DNA of 64,000 bases, taken from Christensenella sp. UBA7703 (GTDB taxonomy: Bacteria; Bacillota; Clostridia; Christensenellales; CAG-138). Made by a program: the position numbers and the translations under genes. A model generated the notes under the pieces. The model was not told the DNA's origin, made no database searches, and saw only the letters and a list, made by a program, of their open reading frames with translations. This document shows, one piece after another, positions 25,708-33,829 of this stretch (its first letter is position 1; the number at the start of each line of letters is the position of its first letter). The DNA lies in NCBI GenBank assembly GCA_002482505.1, contig DLGD01000001.1, positions 1 to 64,000 of the forward strand, written 5' to 3'.

Positions 25708-26622
25708 TCAGTTCTCCTTTGCGTATGGCACGCCGAGTTTGGCTGGCACGCTGAGATTGCTGCGCGCAATCGTAAGCACGATCGTGAGAATATACGGCAA
25801 TGCGATGATCAACTCGTTTGGGAAGATCGTGTGCCCGCTGACTGCTTGAATATAGATTGCGACGGCATCGGCCAAACCGAATGCAAGCGTGCCGAACACA
25901 ACGCCCTTTGGGTTCCAGTTGCCCAGGAAGCAGATGGCAAACGCGATCCAGCCGCGCCCGCCGATGATACCGCTGGTGAACATGCCGAGATAGCCAACGG
26001 TATAAAATGAGCCGGCAAGCCCGCCGATTGCACCCGCAACGAGCACGGTGAGAAAACGGATGCGGTTGACGTTGAGTCCTGCGACATCCACCGCCTCAGG
26101 GTTTTCGCCTGTGGAGCGGAGCGTGAGCCCCAGCGAGGTCTTGTACAGCACGAAAATCGCAACGGGAATCAGCACATAGGCAAGATAGGTGAGGATGTTT
26201 TGCTGAAAAAAGATTGGGCCGAGCACGGGAATCTTTGAGAGCAGCGGGATTGCGATCTTAGGAAGGGTTGCAATCTGCAGCGGCGTGGTCGGCACGCCGA
26301 ACAGCACGCGCTGGAAAAAAGCGCAGATACCGGCAGCCAGAATGTTCAGCGCCGTGCCGGTTACCACCTGCTGCTGCTTCATATACACCGTCACGATTCC
26401 GTAAAGCGCGGCCATCACCATACCGCAGAGGATTGCAGCCAAAAGACCGATGATAAGGCTGCCAGTCAGATAGGTTCCGACAAAACCGCCCCATGCGCCG
26501 ATGAGAAAAATACCTTCGATGGCGCAGATCATCATGCCCGTGCGCTCGGTATATACCTCTGCAAGCGCGCCGAGAAGCAGAGGCGTACTCATCATGATGG
26601 CTCGAGTGAGTAGATTGACCAT
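25708..26622 (-). CDS. BMP-family ABC transporter permease 2 (NupQ type)
   Basis: Inner-membrane permease of 304 residues with about 8 hydrophobic segments. It has the family motifs RSTGENPEAVDVAGLNVNRIRFL (shown in part) and GRGWIAFAICFLGNWNPKGV near the C-terminal half. Family members pair with a second permease, a duplicated ATPase and a BMP lipoprotein to import nucleosides. The gene is the last in the operon, one base after the first permease gene, and ends before the bidirectional terminator. Confidence 0.88.
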   Translation of the reverse strand: MVNLLTRAIMMSTPLLLGALAEVYTERTGMMICAIEGIFLIGAWGGFVGTYLTGSLIIGLLAAILCGMVMAALYGIVTVYMKQQQVVTGTALNILAAGICAFFQRVLFGVPTTPLQIATLPKIAIPLLSKIPVLGPIFFQQNILTYLAYVLIPVAIFVLYKTSLGLTLRSTGENPEAVDVAGLNVNRIRFLTVLVAGAIGGLAGSFYTVGYLGMFTSGIIGGRGWIAFAICFLGNWNPKGVVFGTLAFGLADAVAIYIQAVSGHTIFPNELIIALPYILTIVLTIARSNLSVPAKLGVPYAKEN

Positions 26623-26623
26623 G

Positions 26624-27691
26624 TTATTTTACACCTGCCTTTTTTAAGCGTTGCTTCTCGCTGCGGGTTTCGGCGGCTTTCCGCACGAAGTACGACATAA
26701 TCACGCAGATCATCACGACGCCTTCAATGAGGTCGATGATGCTTGCGGGGATGTTCAGCCCAGGCAGCCGGCCCATCGTCGTACCCATTACGTTGAGGAA
26801 ACCAAACAGGATGGAAGCGAAGATACAGCCGATGGGGTTGCCATTTGCGAGGATGGCGATGCCGATGCCAAAAGAGCCAATGGAGGTGTTAAAGTTTTGC
26901 AGCAGCATATGCTGCACGCCGTTGACCTCCGTAAAGCCCGCCATGCCGGCAAGCCCGCCTGCGATGAGAAAAGCGGTCACATAGATTCTTCCGGAGCGGA
27001 TGCCGCCGAGCTCCGCTGCGCTGTGATTATAGCCAACGGCGCGGATGCGAAAACCAAGGGGCGTTTTGTAGAGCAGAACCCAAACGAGGACTGCGGTTAC
27101 AAGCGCGAGCAAGAAGCCGAGATGCACACGCGTACCGGGCAGAATGGTTGGCAGATAAGCGCTTTTCGCGATTGCGTCCGTTTGGAGATATTCCGCCTTG
27201 TTCTCCTGAAGGCTGGTGCGCAGCAGAAAATCCATCAGCGCGCTGACCACATAGGTGGACATCATACTCACGAGAAACTCATTTGCGTGAAATTTGGACT
27301 TCGCAAAACCGATGAGCCCGCCAACCAAAGCGCCGGCGGCAAACGAGCAAACCAGCACGATTCCCAGAAGAACCGCCTGCGGGACGCGGTTTCCCAGAGC
27401 GAGCGAAAGCGCAATCGCAACGATGGCACCCGCGTAAAACTGGCCTTGCGCGCCGATGTTAAAGAGGTTCGCTTTGTAGGTGAACGCAAATGCCAGAGAG
27501 GTAAAAATCAGGGGGGTAGCCTTGACCAGAATTTCGCCAAGCGTATATCCGTCGGATACGATCTTCTTCACCGCGAGGGAGATCACTTCGACGGGATTGA
27601 GCTTGAGAAAGAGCAGCAGGCTTGCGCTGATGACAAGGCCGATGAGAACCGCGCCGATATTATAGAGCGGAACGCCGAGACGCTTCTTCAT
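26624..27691 (-). CDS. BMP-family ABC transporter permease 1 (NupP type)
   Basis: Inner-membrane permease of 355 residues with about 9-10 hydrophobic segments. The family loop GFRIRAVGYNHSAAELGGI and the segment AFTYKANLFNIGAQGQFYAGA are typical of NupP/YufP proteins. Its ATG overlaps the end of the ATPase gene by four bases (27688-27691), and the second permease follows by one base, so the membrane parts are made together. The hydrophilic C-terminal tail is rich in Lys and Arg, as expected for a cytoplasmic end. The substrate is probably nucleosides. Confidence 0.88.
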   Translation of the reverse strand: MKKRLGVPLYNIGAVLIGLVISASLLLFLKLNPVEVISLAVKKIVSDGYTLGEILVKATPLIFTSLAFAFTYKANLFNIGAQGQFYAGAIVAIALSLALGNRVPQAVLLGIVLVCSFAAGALVGGLIGFAKSKFHANEFLVSMMSTYVVSALMDFLLRTSLQENKAEYLQTDAIAKSAYLPTILPGTRVHLGFLLALVTAVLVWVLLYKTPLGFRIRAVGYNHSAAELGGIRSGRIYVTAFLIAGGLAGMAGFTEVNGVQHMLLQNFNTSIGSFGIGIAILANGNPIGCIFASILFGFLNVMGTTMGRLPGLNIPASIIDLIEGVVMICVIMSYFVRKAAETRSEKQRLKKAGVK

Positions 27692-29268
27692 GCTCTCACC
27701 TCCTGTTGATCCGAAACACCGGCCATCAAAAGACCGATTTCAGCGGTTGTTTTTTCGCCGTTGTGGAACACTCCCATCAGCCGCCCGCGATACATGACCG
27801 CGATCCTGTCGCAGAGCTCAAACAACTCGGTCAGCTCGGTTGAGACCAGAAGAACCGCTTTCTTGCGTTCCTTTTCCTCAAGAATCACCTTGTGGATGCG
27901 GTCGACCGCGCCCATGTCCAGACCGCGCGTCGGCTGATTGAAGATCAACAATTGCTTTCCTAGATCGACCTCGCGCGCGAGAACCACCTTTTGCTGGTTG
28001 CCGCCAGAGAGGCTACGCGCCGTGTCGTTCGGCCCCGTTGCCTTCACGCGGTGTTCCACGATCTTTTCCGCGGTATACCGGTTGAGCGCTTTCTGCCGAA
28101 TGAAGCCGCGGCTCTGCCAAACGGGAGAGAAGCTGCTCTTGAGCAGCATGTTTTCTGCCAAAGTCATATCCATCACCATCGCGTCGCGGTAGCGGTCCAC
28201 TGGAACGTAGCCGATCCCCGCCTCAATACGCGAACGGATGCTATCTTTTGTAATATCACGCCCGAGAAAGCGAATCTCGCCACAGGTGGGCTGCCTTGAT
28301 CCGCAGAGGATGTCGCACAGTTCATCCTGCCCGTTTCCGCTAACACCCGCGATGCCGAAGATTTCGCCCTCGTGGACAGCGAAACTCACGCTGTCCACAC
28401 ACGCGGATGTGCCCTTTAGTGCAAGAGAAACGTTGTCGAGCTCCAGCACGCTGACCGCTTGCTCAAAATCGAGTGCTTCGTCGCGCTCCGACGGAACGAT
28501 CTCCTGCCCAATCATCAGCCGCGCGAGCTGCTGCTCATTTGTCTCCGTGCGGCGGACGGTATCCACCACCACGCCGTTTCGCATGACCACAATACGGTCG
28601 GCAACCTCCATAACCTCCTTGAGTTTATGGGTGATGAAGACTACGCTGTTGCCCTGCTTTGTGAAGTCGTGGATGAACTGCATAAGTACCTCGGACTCCT
28701 GCGGCGTGAGCACAGCGGTGGGCTCGTCCATGATGAGGATGCTCGCGTTGATATAGAGCGCCTTGAGTATTTCGATCTTTTGCTGAACGCCGACGGCGAG
28801 CTCGCCGACCTTCCGGTCCACCGGGATGTCAAAGCCATAGGTTTCTGCAAGTGTGCGAATGCGGCGGTTGCATTCGGTTATGGGAATATAGCCGTGTACG
28901 TTGCCAAGAATGATGTTCTCGGTTGCCGTATGGGTTGGCACGAGGGAGAAGTGCTGCTGAATCATTGCGATGCCAAGCTGCATGGCATCCGCCGGTGACT
29001 TGATCTGCCGCTCTTCGCCGCGTATTCGAATGGTGCCCTCATCTTTTCCATACAGACCGTACAAGATTTTCATAATCGTACTTTTACCCGCGCCGTTTTC
29101 ACCCAGAAGCGCGACTACCTCGCCCGCGTGTACGGTGAGGGAGACGTCTTTATTGGCGACGACTTTTGCAAAATATTTGGATACATGAGAGAGTTCGACG
29201 ACAGGTTGGGAAGACGCAATCTCTACAGTGTTTGCGCTATTTTTGTTTTTTTCAACAGGAGCAGCCAT
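27688..29268 (-). CDS. BMP-family ABC transporter ATP-binding protein (NupO type)
   Basis: A 526-residue duplicated ATPase. The first domain has Walker A GENGAGKST (about 55-63), the family signature VGVQQKIEILKAL and Walker B LIMDEPTAV. The second has a modified Walker A (GVSGNGQDEL), signature LSGGNQQKV and Walker B-like LIFNQPTRGLD, in which Asn-Gln replaces the usual Asp-Glu, as often seen in the second domain of this family. An N-terminal extension of about 20 residues precedes the first domain. It powers the permeases at 25708 and 26624, and follows the BMP lipoprotein gene after a hairpin. Confidence 0.9.
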   Translation of the reverse strand: MAAPVEKNKNSANTVEIASSQPVVELSHVSKYFAKVVANKDVSLTVHAGEVVALLGENGAGKSTIMKILYGLYGKDEGTIRIRGEERQIKSPADAMQLGIAMIQQHFSLVPTHTATENIILGNVHGYIPITECNRRIRTLAETYGFDIPVDRKVGELAVGVQQKIEILKALYINASILIMDEPTAVLTPQESEVLMQFIHDFTKQGNSVVFITHKLKEVMEVADRIVVMRNGVVVDTVRRTETNEQQLARLMIGQEIVPSERDEALDFEQAVSVLELDNVSLALKGTSACVDSVSFAVHEGEIFGIAGVSGNGQDELCDILCGSRQPTCGEIRFLGRDITKDSIRSRIEAGIGYVPVDRYRDAMVMDMTLAENMLLKSSFSPVWQSRGFIRQKALNRYTAEKIVEHRVKATGPNDTARSLSGGNQQKVVLAREVDLGKQLLIFNQPTRGLDMGAVDRIHKVILEEKERKKAVLLVSTELTELFELCDRIAVMYRGRLMGVFHNGEKTTAEIGLLMAGVSDQQEVRA

Positions 29269-29291
29269 GATGAGTTCTCCTTATCAATGAA

Positions 29292-29362
29292 CCGGACGCC
29301 GGCGTGCGCGTGCGATCTTGGCGAATATTCGCGTGAAGAAGGCTTTGGCAGCCGGCGCCCGG
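29292..29362 (-). other. Long-range stem-loop after the BMP lipoprotein gene
   Basis: CCGGACGCCGGC (29292-29303) and GCCGGCGCCCGG (29351-29362) pair over 12 bp with a single G-T position, enclosing about 47 bases. It lies between the lipoprotein and ATPase genes and lacks a T-run. Confidence 0.65.
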
Positions 29363-29429
29363 ACGGATGATGCGTTTGGGTGTCTTATTTATCAGGGGTT
29401 CGCAAGTCTGATCGGAGTATCGTTTTCAA

Positions 29430-30512
29430 TCAATCGAACAGGGCCTTGAGGTCGACGGTGCCGGCTTTGAGTGCTTCGACAGCTGCGTTGCAGGCATCGA
29501 CGGCTTCCTTCGGGCAGTTTTCGGTGTAGACGGGGAAGTAAATTCCCTCGGCAACGCCGACTTCGATGGTCTGATGTCCCTTCAGGTTGCCCTGCAGCCA
29601 GTTGTTGATGGCCCAGACATACATGGTCGCATAGTCAAAGTTGATGGAAGCAACAACGGTCTTGGGGTCGATCGTGGTTTGATCGGAGGAGTAACCAACA
29701 ACCTTCGCGCCTTTTTCGATTGCGCCGTTGATGACGCCGAGGCCAAGCTCGTTGGCATAGGCGAACATGACATCCGCGCCTTCGTCAATCATATTTTCGG
29801 ACATCTGTTTGCCCAGCGCGATATCGCTCCAGCTGTTGGCATAGGCAAGGTTGAAGGATGCGTCCGCAATGCCACGCTCTTTTGCGATGGATACGGCCGT
29901 TTTGCCATAGACCGCCATGAGATCCTGCATCGCTTGGTTCGGGTCGCCGCCGATCATGCCAAACTTGCCGCTCTCGGTGATATAACCCGCGATGATTGCC
30001 GCAAGATAGGATGCTTCATATTCTTTCGGGAAGAGGGGGCAGAGATTGTCGCCGTCATTGTTGGAGCCGTTGACCAGCATGAACAGCGTGTTGGGATAGC
30101 TCGCGGCAACGGTTGCGGCGGCTTCGTCAAACTGGGAACCGGCCGCCATGATGATGTCATAGCCGCGTTCTGCATATTCGCGGAAGGTAGACTCAAAGTC
30201 GGCTTCTGCGACGGCTTCGACATATTCCATATTGGTGCCGAGTTTTTCGTTGCAGGCAACGACGCCGGCGTAGTTGGAGGCATTCCAACCCTGATCGTTG
30301 ATCTGACCGGGGAGCAGCAGGACGATTTTCACATCGGCAGCGGTCTTTCCGGTTGCGGGTGCTTCTGTTGCGTCTGTGGCGGGCGCTTGAGTTGCTTCCG
30401 CAGCGGCTTGAGTTGCTTCGGCGGCGGGTGCGGTTGTTGTGGCGGGCGCACAGCCGACGAACAGAACGGAGATCATGAACAGTGCAAGTACGAGCGCAAT
30501 AGACTTCTTCAT
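29430..30512 (-). CDS. BMP-family substrate-binding lipoprotein (nucleoside type)
   Basis: Surface-anchored binding protein of 360 residues. The signal peptide ends at the lipobox VGC (Cys21). A linker with repeated ATEAT/ATQAP units follows (about 22-55), then the BMP domain beginning ADVKIVLLLPGQINDQGWN, with IIMAAGSQFDEAA and VMFAYANELGLGV. Relatives such as BmpA, PnrA and NupN bind purine or other nucleosides. The start at 30512 is chosen for its AAGGAGG site rather than an ATG nine codons upstream. First gene of the importer operon, downstream of the two-component genes. Confidence 0.9.
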   Translation of the reverse strand: MKKSIALVLALFMISVLFVGCAPATTTAPAAEATQAAAEATQAPATDATEAPATGKTAADVKIVLLLPGQINDQGWNASNYAGVVACNEKLGTNMEYVEAVAEADFESTFREYAERGYDIIMAAGSQFDEAAATVAASYPNTLFMLVNGSNNDGDNLCPLFPKEYEASYLAAIIAGYITESGKFGMIGGDPNQAMQDLMAVYGKTAVSIAKERGIADASFNLAYANSWSDIALGKQMSENMIDEGADVMFAYANELGLGVINGAIEKGAKVVGYSSDQTTIDPKTVVASINFDYATMYVWAINNWLQGNLKGHQTIEVGVAEGIYFPVYTENCPKEAVDACNAAVEALKAGTVDLKALFD

Positions 30513-30935
30513 TTGGATCCTCCTTAATTCTCTCTGCAAACTATAGCCTTGAACATCTTTGTCCAGCTACAATTCGATTGTACTGCCTCAAAAAAACGCT
30601 TTCCATGCGGTTGGATTACGGTTTTGTTGAAAATATTACACATCCTTTCAAAAAGTTCACATTTCCTAAATCCGCATAGCGCAACGCCGCCAGTTAAGGC
30701 GGCGCCAGCCTGTCAAAAAAGCTCCGGGATTGTTAAGGGTCGTAACCCTTAACCCATAAAATCCGGCTGTGTCGGCTTTGCCGGCGCAACGGATCGCCCC
30801 GCAGGGGCGAATTCTCTGCGCGCTTGCCGCCCGATGCCCAAAGGGCAGCAGGCAAAGAGTGGTTATCCCGTCAAAAAACTAGTTTTTTGACGGACTGACG
30901 CCGCCAGTTAAGGCGGCGCGGAGCGATTGTTGCAG
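30513..30935 (-). other. Intergenic region with promoter space and a hairpin-rich element
   Basis: The first 170 bases probably hold the BMP operon promoter on the minus strand, though no consensus pair was found. TGGAAAGCGTTTT near 30593-30606 (read on the minus strand) loosely resembles a cre site. The rest is the structured repeat element described separately. No gene is seen. Confidence 0.5.
30684..30918. repeat. Hairpin-rich element bounded by direct repeats
   Basis: Two identical copies of ACGCCGCCAGTTAAGGCGGCG (30684-30704, 30898-30918) bound about 235 bases. Each copy is itself a 7-bp hairpin. Between them lie GTTAAGGGT/ACCCTTAAC (30732-30753), ATCCG/CGGAT (30761-30794), TCGCCCC/GGGGCGA (30794-30810), TGCCC/GGGCA (30835-30847) and a perfect 26-bp palindrome (30868-30893) of the form CCGTCAAAAAACT plus its complement. 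It could be a MITE-like element or a folded RNA. Confidence 0.7.
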
Positions 30936-31697
30936 CTAGATCTTTGTGTTGCCCGCTGCAAATTTATTGCGGTATTCCAGCGGGGTTATGCCATATTTCT
31001 TGCGGAATGCGCTGCTGAAATATCGCGCATCCGAGAACCCGACAAGCTCGGAGATATCCCCGATCTTTCGGCTGACATCGGCCAGGTAGACGCGTGAGCG
31101 TTCCATGCGCACATCGTTGAGATAATCCGAAAAATTCTGGCCCGTTGTTTTTTTGAAGAGTTCGGAAAGATAGTTTGGCGAGATGTAGAGCGCGCTTGCC
31201 GCGTCTTTGAGCGACAGCTTTTCAGGGTAATTCCGCTCGATATATTCCATGGCACGCAGAATCAAAAGATTTTGCACGGGGTTTGACCCTTCCGTCGGGA
31301 CAACCGCTTGGCGGAGTGCTTCTGCGCGCTGCGACAGCTCCTGGTCGATCTGCTCCAGTGTTTGCGTGATCTCTTCGGGTGACGTGGGTTTGGTCACGTA
31401 TTTTCGAACGCCGAGTTCGATCGCCCGCTGCGCATAGTCAAAGCGGCTGAATCCGCTGATGATGATCACCGGTATTTCGCGATTGACCTCGCGGATCTTG
31501 TGCACCATGTCAAGCCCCTGCATGCCCGGCATTTGAATATCGGTAAGGATGACATCGACATCGTTTTCATATAAAAACGATAGCGCGCTTTGTGCCTCCT
31601 CAAACACGCCGGCGATGATCCAACCCTCGTGTTGCCCCAGCAATTTTCCTAGTCCCTTGCGGATTTTCGGTTCGTCGTCCACGATGACGATATTCAT
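30936..31697 (-). CDS. Response regulator with AraC-type DNA-binding domain (YesN type)
   Basis: A 253-residue regulator. The receiver domain (1-120) has the acidic pocket DDE (7-9), phospho-acceptor Asp53 in VILTDIQMPG and Lys in KPTSPEE. The C-terminal AraC/XylS double helix-turn-helix (about 150-250) has YISPNYLSELFKKTTGQNFSDYL and ends GITPLEYRNKF. It is two bases after the histidine kinase gene, so the pair forms one system. The nucleoside importer operon follows in the same direction and is the likely target. Confidence 0.92.
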   Translation of the reverse strand: MNIVIVDDEPKIRKGLGKLLGQHEGWIIAGVFEEAQSALSFLYENDVDVILTDIQMPGMQGLDMVHKIREVNREIPVIIISGFSRFDYAQRAIELGVRKYVTKPTSPEEITQTLEQIDQELSQRAEALRQAVVPTEGSNPVQNLLILRAMEYIERNYPEKLSLKDAASALYISPNYLSELFKKTTGQNFSDYLNDVRMERSRVYLADVSRKIGDISELVGFSDARYFSSAFRKKYGITPLEYRNKFAAGNTKI

Positions 31698-31699
31698 GC

Positions 31700-33490
31700 C
31701 TAACCCTCCTCGTCGCTCAAGGTTACAATACCCTCCGGCAATGACGCTTCATCGAGCGGCAGCACGATGGTGAAGGAAAAACCGCCGTCGAGCGTGTTGT
31801 CTACTACAAATTCGCAATGGTCATTAAAATGCAACTGCAATCGTCTTGCTACATTACGAACACCGATGTTCTTATACCCGATGGAATCGTTGCGCAGCAA
31901 CTGTTTAAAATGATACAGCTCTTCCGGCGTCATGCCGCGCCCGTTGTCGCTGACGGTGATGTAGGCGCGATTCCCCGCGCGGATTGCGTTTACGCGGATG
32001 ATGCCTGCGCGGCCGGAATGGTGGATGCCGTGTTCAATGGCGTTTTCAATCAGCGGCTGCAAGATCAGCTTTGGCACCTTGAATGTTTCCAGCGAAGGAT
32101 CGAGGTTGAGCGTGAACTCCAGCCGATCCTCCAGCCGAAATTTTTGAATGAGCAGATAGTCCTTGACGTGCCTGCATTCCTCTAGCAAAGACACCATGGA
32201 AGCCGCGGTGTCCATGGTATATTGCATGAGCTTGCCGAGCGCGACTACGATTGCGCTGACCTCCATCTCGTCCCGGTCGATCAGCATCCAGTTGATCGTA
32301 TCAAGCGTATTGTAGAGAAAATGCGGGTTGATCTGCGCCTGAAGCGCTTCGATTTCCGCAGTCTTTTGCGCTATTTTTTCCTGATAGACTTGATTGACGA
32401 GGATGTGAATGCGATTGACCATGTAGTTGAAGGTTTCCGTGAGTTCACCGATTTCGTCATGACGGTCATTTTCCAATTGCAGTTCAAAATTTTTGTCCTG
32501 TACCTGTTTCATGCCGGTTTTCAGACGAGCAAGCGGTTTTGTAATCGCCAGCGCGAGGATCAGCAGAAACATCGACGCGAGCAATATGGAGACAAAGACA
32601 AGCACCACGGTGTATTGCTTGAGGGAATTTGCCTCGGGAAAGAGTTTGTTATCCGGAATCATGGTAAACGTAACCCAGCCGGTCAGGCCGTTGTATTGGG
32701 AACAGACATAGTACATCGTGCCGCCCAGCTCGATGTTCGATTTTCGTTCGCCCGCTTTATAGCGCTGCAGAATGGTTTCACGCCAGTCGTCCCGCACGGC
32801 GTTGTCCCCGCAGATGATCGCTCCGTCCCGATCCGTGAGAAACGTGGTCTGGTAGCCGAGGATTTTCTGTTTGGTTAAAATATTGCCGCCGAATGTGCGC
32901 GGGTTGATCTCTGCAACCACGAGCCCGACGGTTTCCGCGCGGCTGTTTTGCAGCCCGGCATAGACGAGAAGTCGGTCGGCGTTCTGTGTGCCCGTGTCGT
33001 ATAGCCCGCTGGTGAGGTTGGACCAAATTGTCTTGGAGGCGTATTGACCGGCGCGCTCATAAAGCGTCTCCAGCGTAGTGGTGTTGAGCGCTGCCCCCTC
33101 CGCTTGGCTGGTGTAGACAATGTGCTTGCCAAGCAGGATATAGACTTCGTTGATTTCACTGAATGAACCAAAGAGGTTTTTGCAGAGTCTGGAGAGCTGA
33201 ACGGTGCCGACAATGCCTGGACCGGAAAAATCGCTCAGCTGCGCAAGCGCCTGCGCCTCGTCGCTTCCTGCGACCGTTTGCATGAGGCTGTCGATCTGGC
33301 GTACCTTGACGTTTAGGCTAACGTCGATGCGGTTGATTGTGTCCGAAAGAACGCGCTTTTCACTCTGGCGAACGACCTTGTCCGCTTTTTGATAGGACAG
33401 CACGCCGATCACCAAACCAAGCAGCGCGAGTGGAATCGCGCCCATGATGAGCATTTTTTTCCAAAAAGAGATGTTACGAAAGAAGTGCAT
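31700..33490 (-). CDS. Sensor histidine kinase (YesM type)
   Basis: Membrane sensor kinase of 596 residues. An N-terminal membrane segment (about 14-33), an extracellular sensing region (about 40-280), a second membrane segment (about 287-312) and a HAMP linker lead to the His_kinase domain. There, INPHFLYNTLDTINWML carries the phosphorylated His, and the ATPase region has LQPLIENAIEHG and VSDNGRGM. YesM-type kinases usually detect extracellular sugars directly or with a binding protein. It is upstream of its response regulator and the nucleoside importer. The gene start has a modest AGGAA site. Confidence 0.92.
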   Translation of the reverse strand: MHFFRNISFWKKMLIMGAIPLALLGLVIGVLSYQKADKVVRQSEKRVLSDTINRIDVSLNVKVRQIDSLMQTVAGSDEAQALAQLSDFSGPGIVGTVQLSRLCKNLFGSFSEINEVYILLGKHIVYTSQAEGAALNTTTLETLYERAGQYASKTIWSNLTSGLYDTGTQNADRLLVYAGLQNSRAETVGLVVAEINPRTFGGNILTKQKILGYQTTFLTDRDGAIICGDNAVRDDWRETILQRYKAGERKSNIELGGTMYYVCSQYNGLTGWVTFTMIPDNKLFPEANSLKQYTVVLVFVSILLASMFLLILALAITKPLARLKTGMKQVQDKNFELQLENDRHDEIGELTETFNYMVNRIHILVNQVYQEKIAQKTAEIEALQAQINPHFLYNTLDTINWMLIDRDEMEVSAIVVALGKLMQYTMDTAASMVSLLEECRHVKDYLLIQKFRLEDRLEFTLNLDPSLETFKVPKLILQPLIENAIEHGIHHSGRAGIIRVNAIRAGNRAYITVSDNGRGMTPEELYHFKQLLRNDSIGYKNIGVRNVARRLQLHFNDHCEFVVDNTLDGGFSFTIVLPLDEASLPEGIVTLSDEEG

Positions 33491-33829
33491 CTGCAGTTCC
33501 TCGATTCTACTTTGAACACTAGCATTGTATCGAATCGATGCAGTGATTTCAAACGTTTCTGCGCAGTAGCCGTAAATAGGATTCGTTCATTATCCGCTAC
33601 CTGTGCGTTCGCCCCAAATGCTCCGGCCAAGCAGCATGTTTGAAAGTCCCAGATTCGTTGCCGGAGTAGCAGAAAATAGAGCTGTCCATTGTACAATTCA
33701 GTTGAATCGTTTGAGTAGAGAGCAACAAAAACGGGCTATCCCTGCTACGATTCGGTTGAATCGCTTGAGGAAGCCCGGATGCTCAGACCGATCGCGGTCA
33801 TTCAAAGAACTTCTGCAATTCGGCAGCGG
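33491..33829. other. Intergenic region with paired direct repeats
   Basis: No gene is seen. The near-identical 23-mers ACAATTCAGTTGAATCGTTTGAG (33693-33715, shown only to mark the repeat) and its copy at 33747-33769 lie 54 bases apart, each with an internal dyad (ATTCA/TGAAT; CGATTC/GAATCG). The second lies inside the loop of the ptsI terminator. Upstream sequence toward 33491 presumably holds the YesM promoter. Confidence 0.5.
33726..33777 (-). terminator. Terminator of the PTS operon
   Basis: On the minus strand CGGGCT (33777-33772) pairs with AGCCCG (33737-33732), enclosing a second hairpin CGATTC/GAATCG, and is followed by TTTTT. It lies 53 bases after the ptsI stop codon. Confidence 0.65.

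Noticed and set aside
26651..27709. Long open frame (about 350 codons) on the plus strand
   Set aside because: Antisense to a permease gene with clear membrane segments; composition is highly charged and typical of a reverse read.
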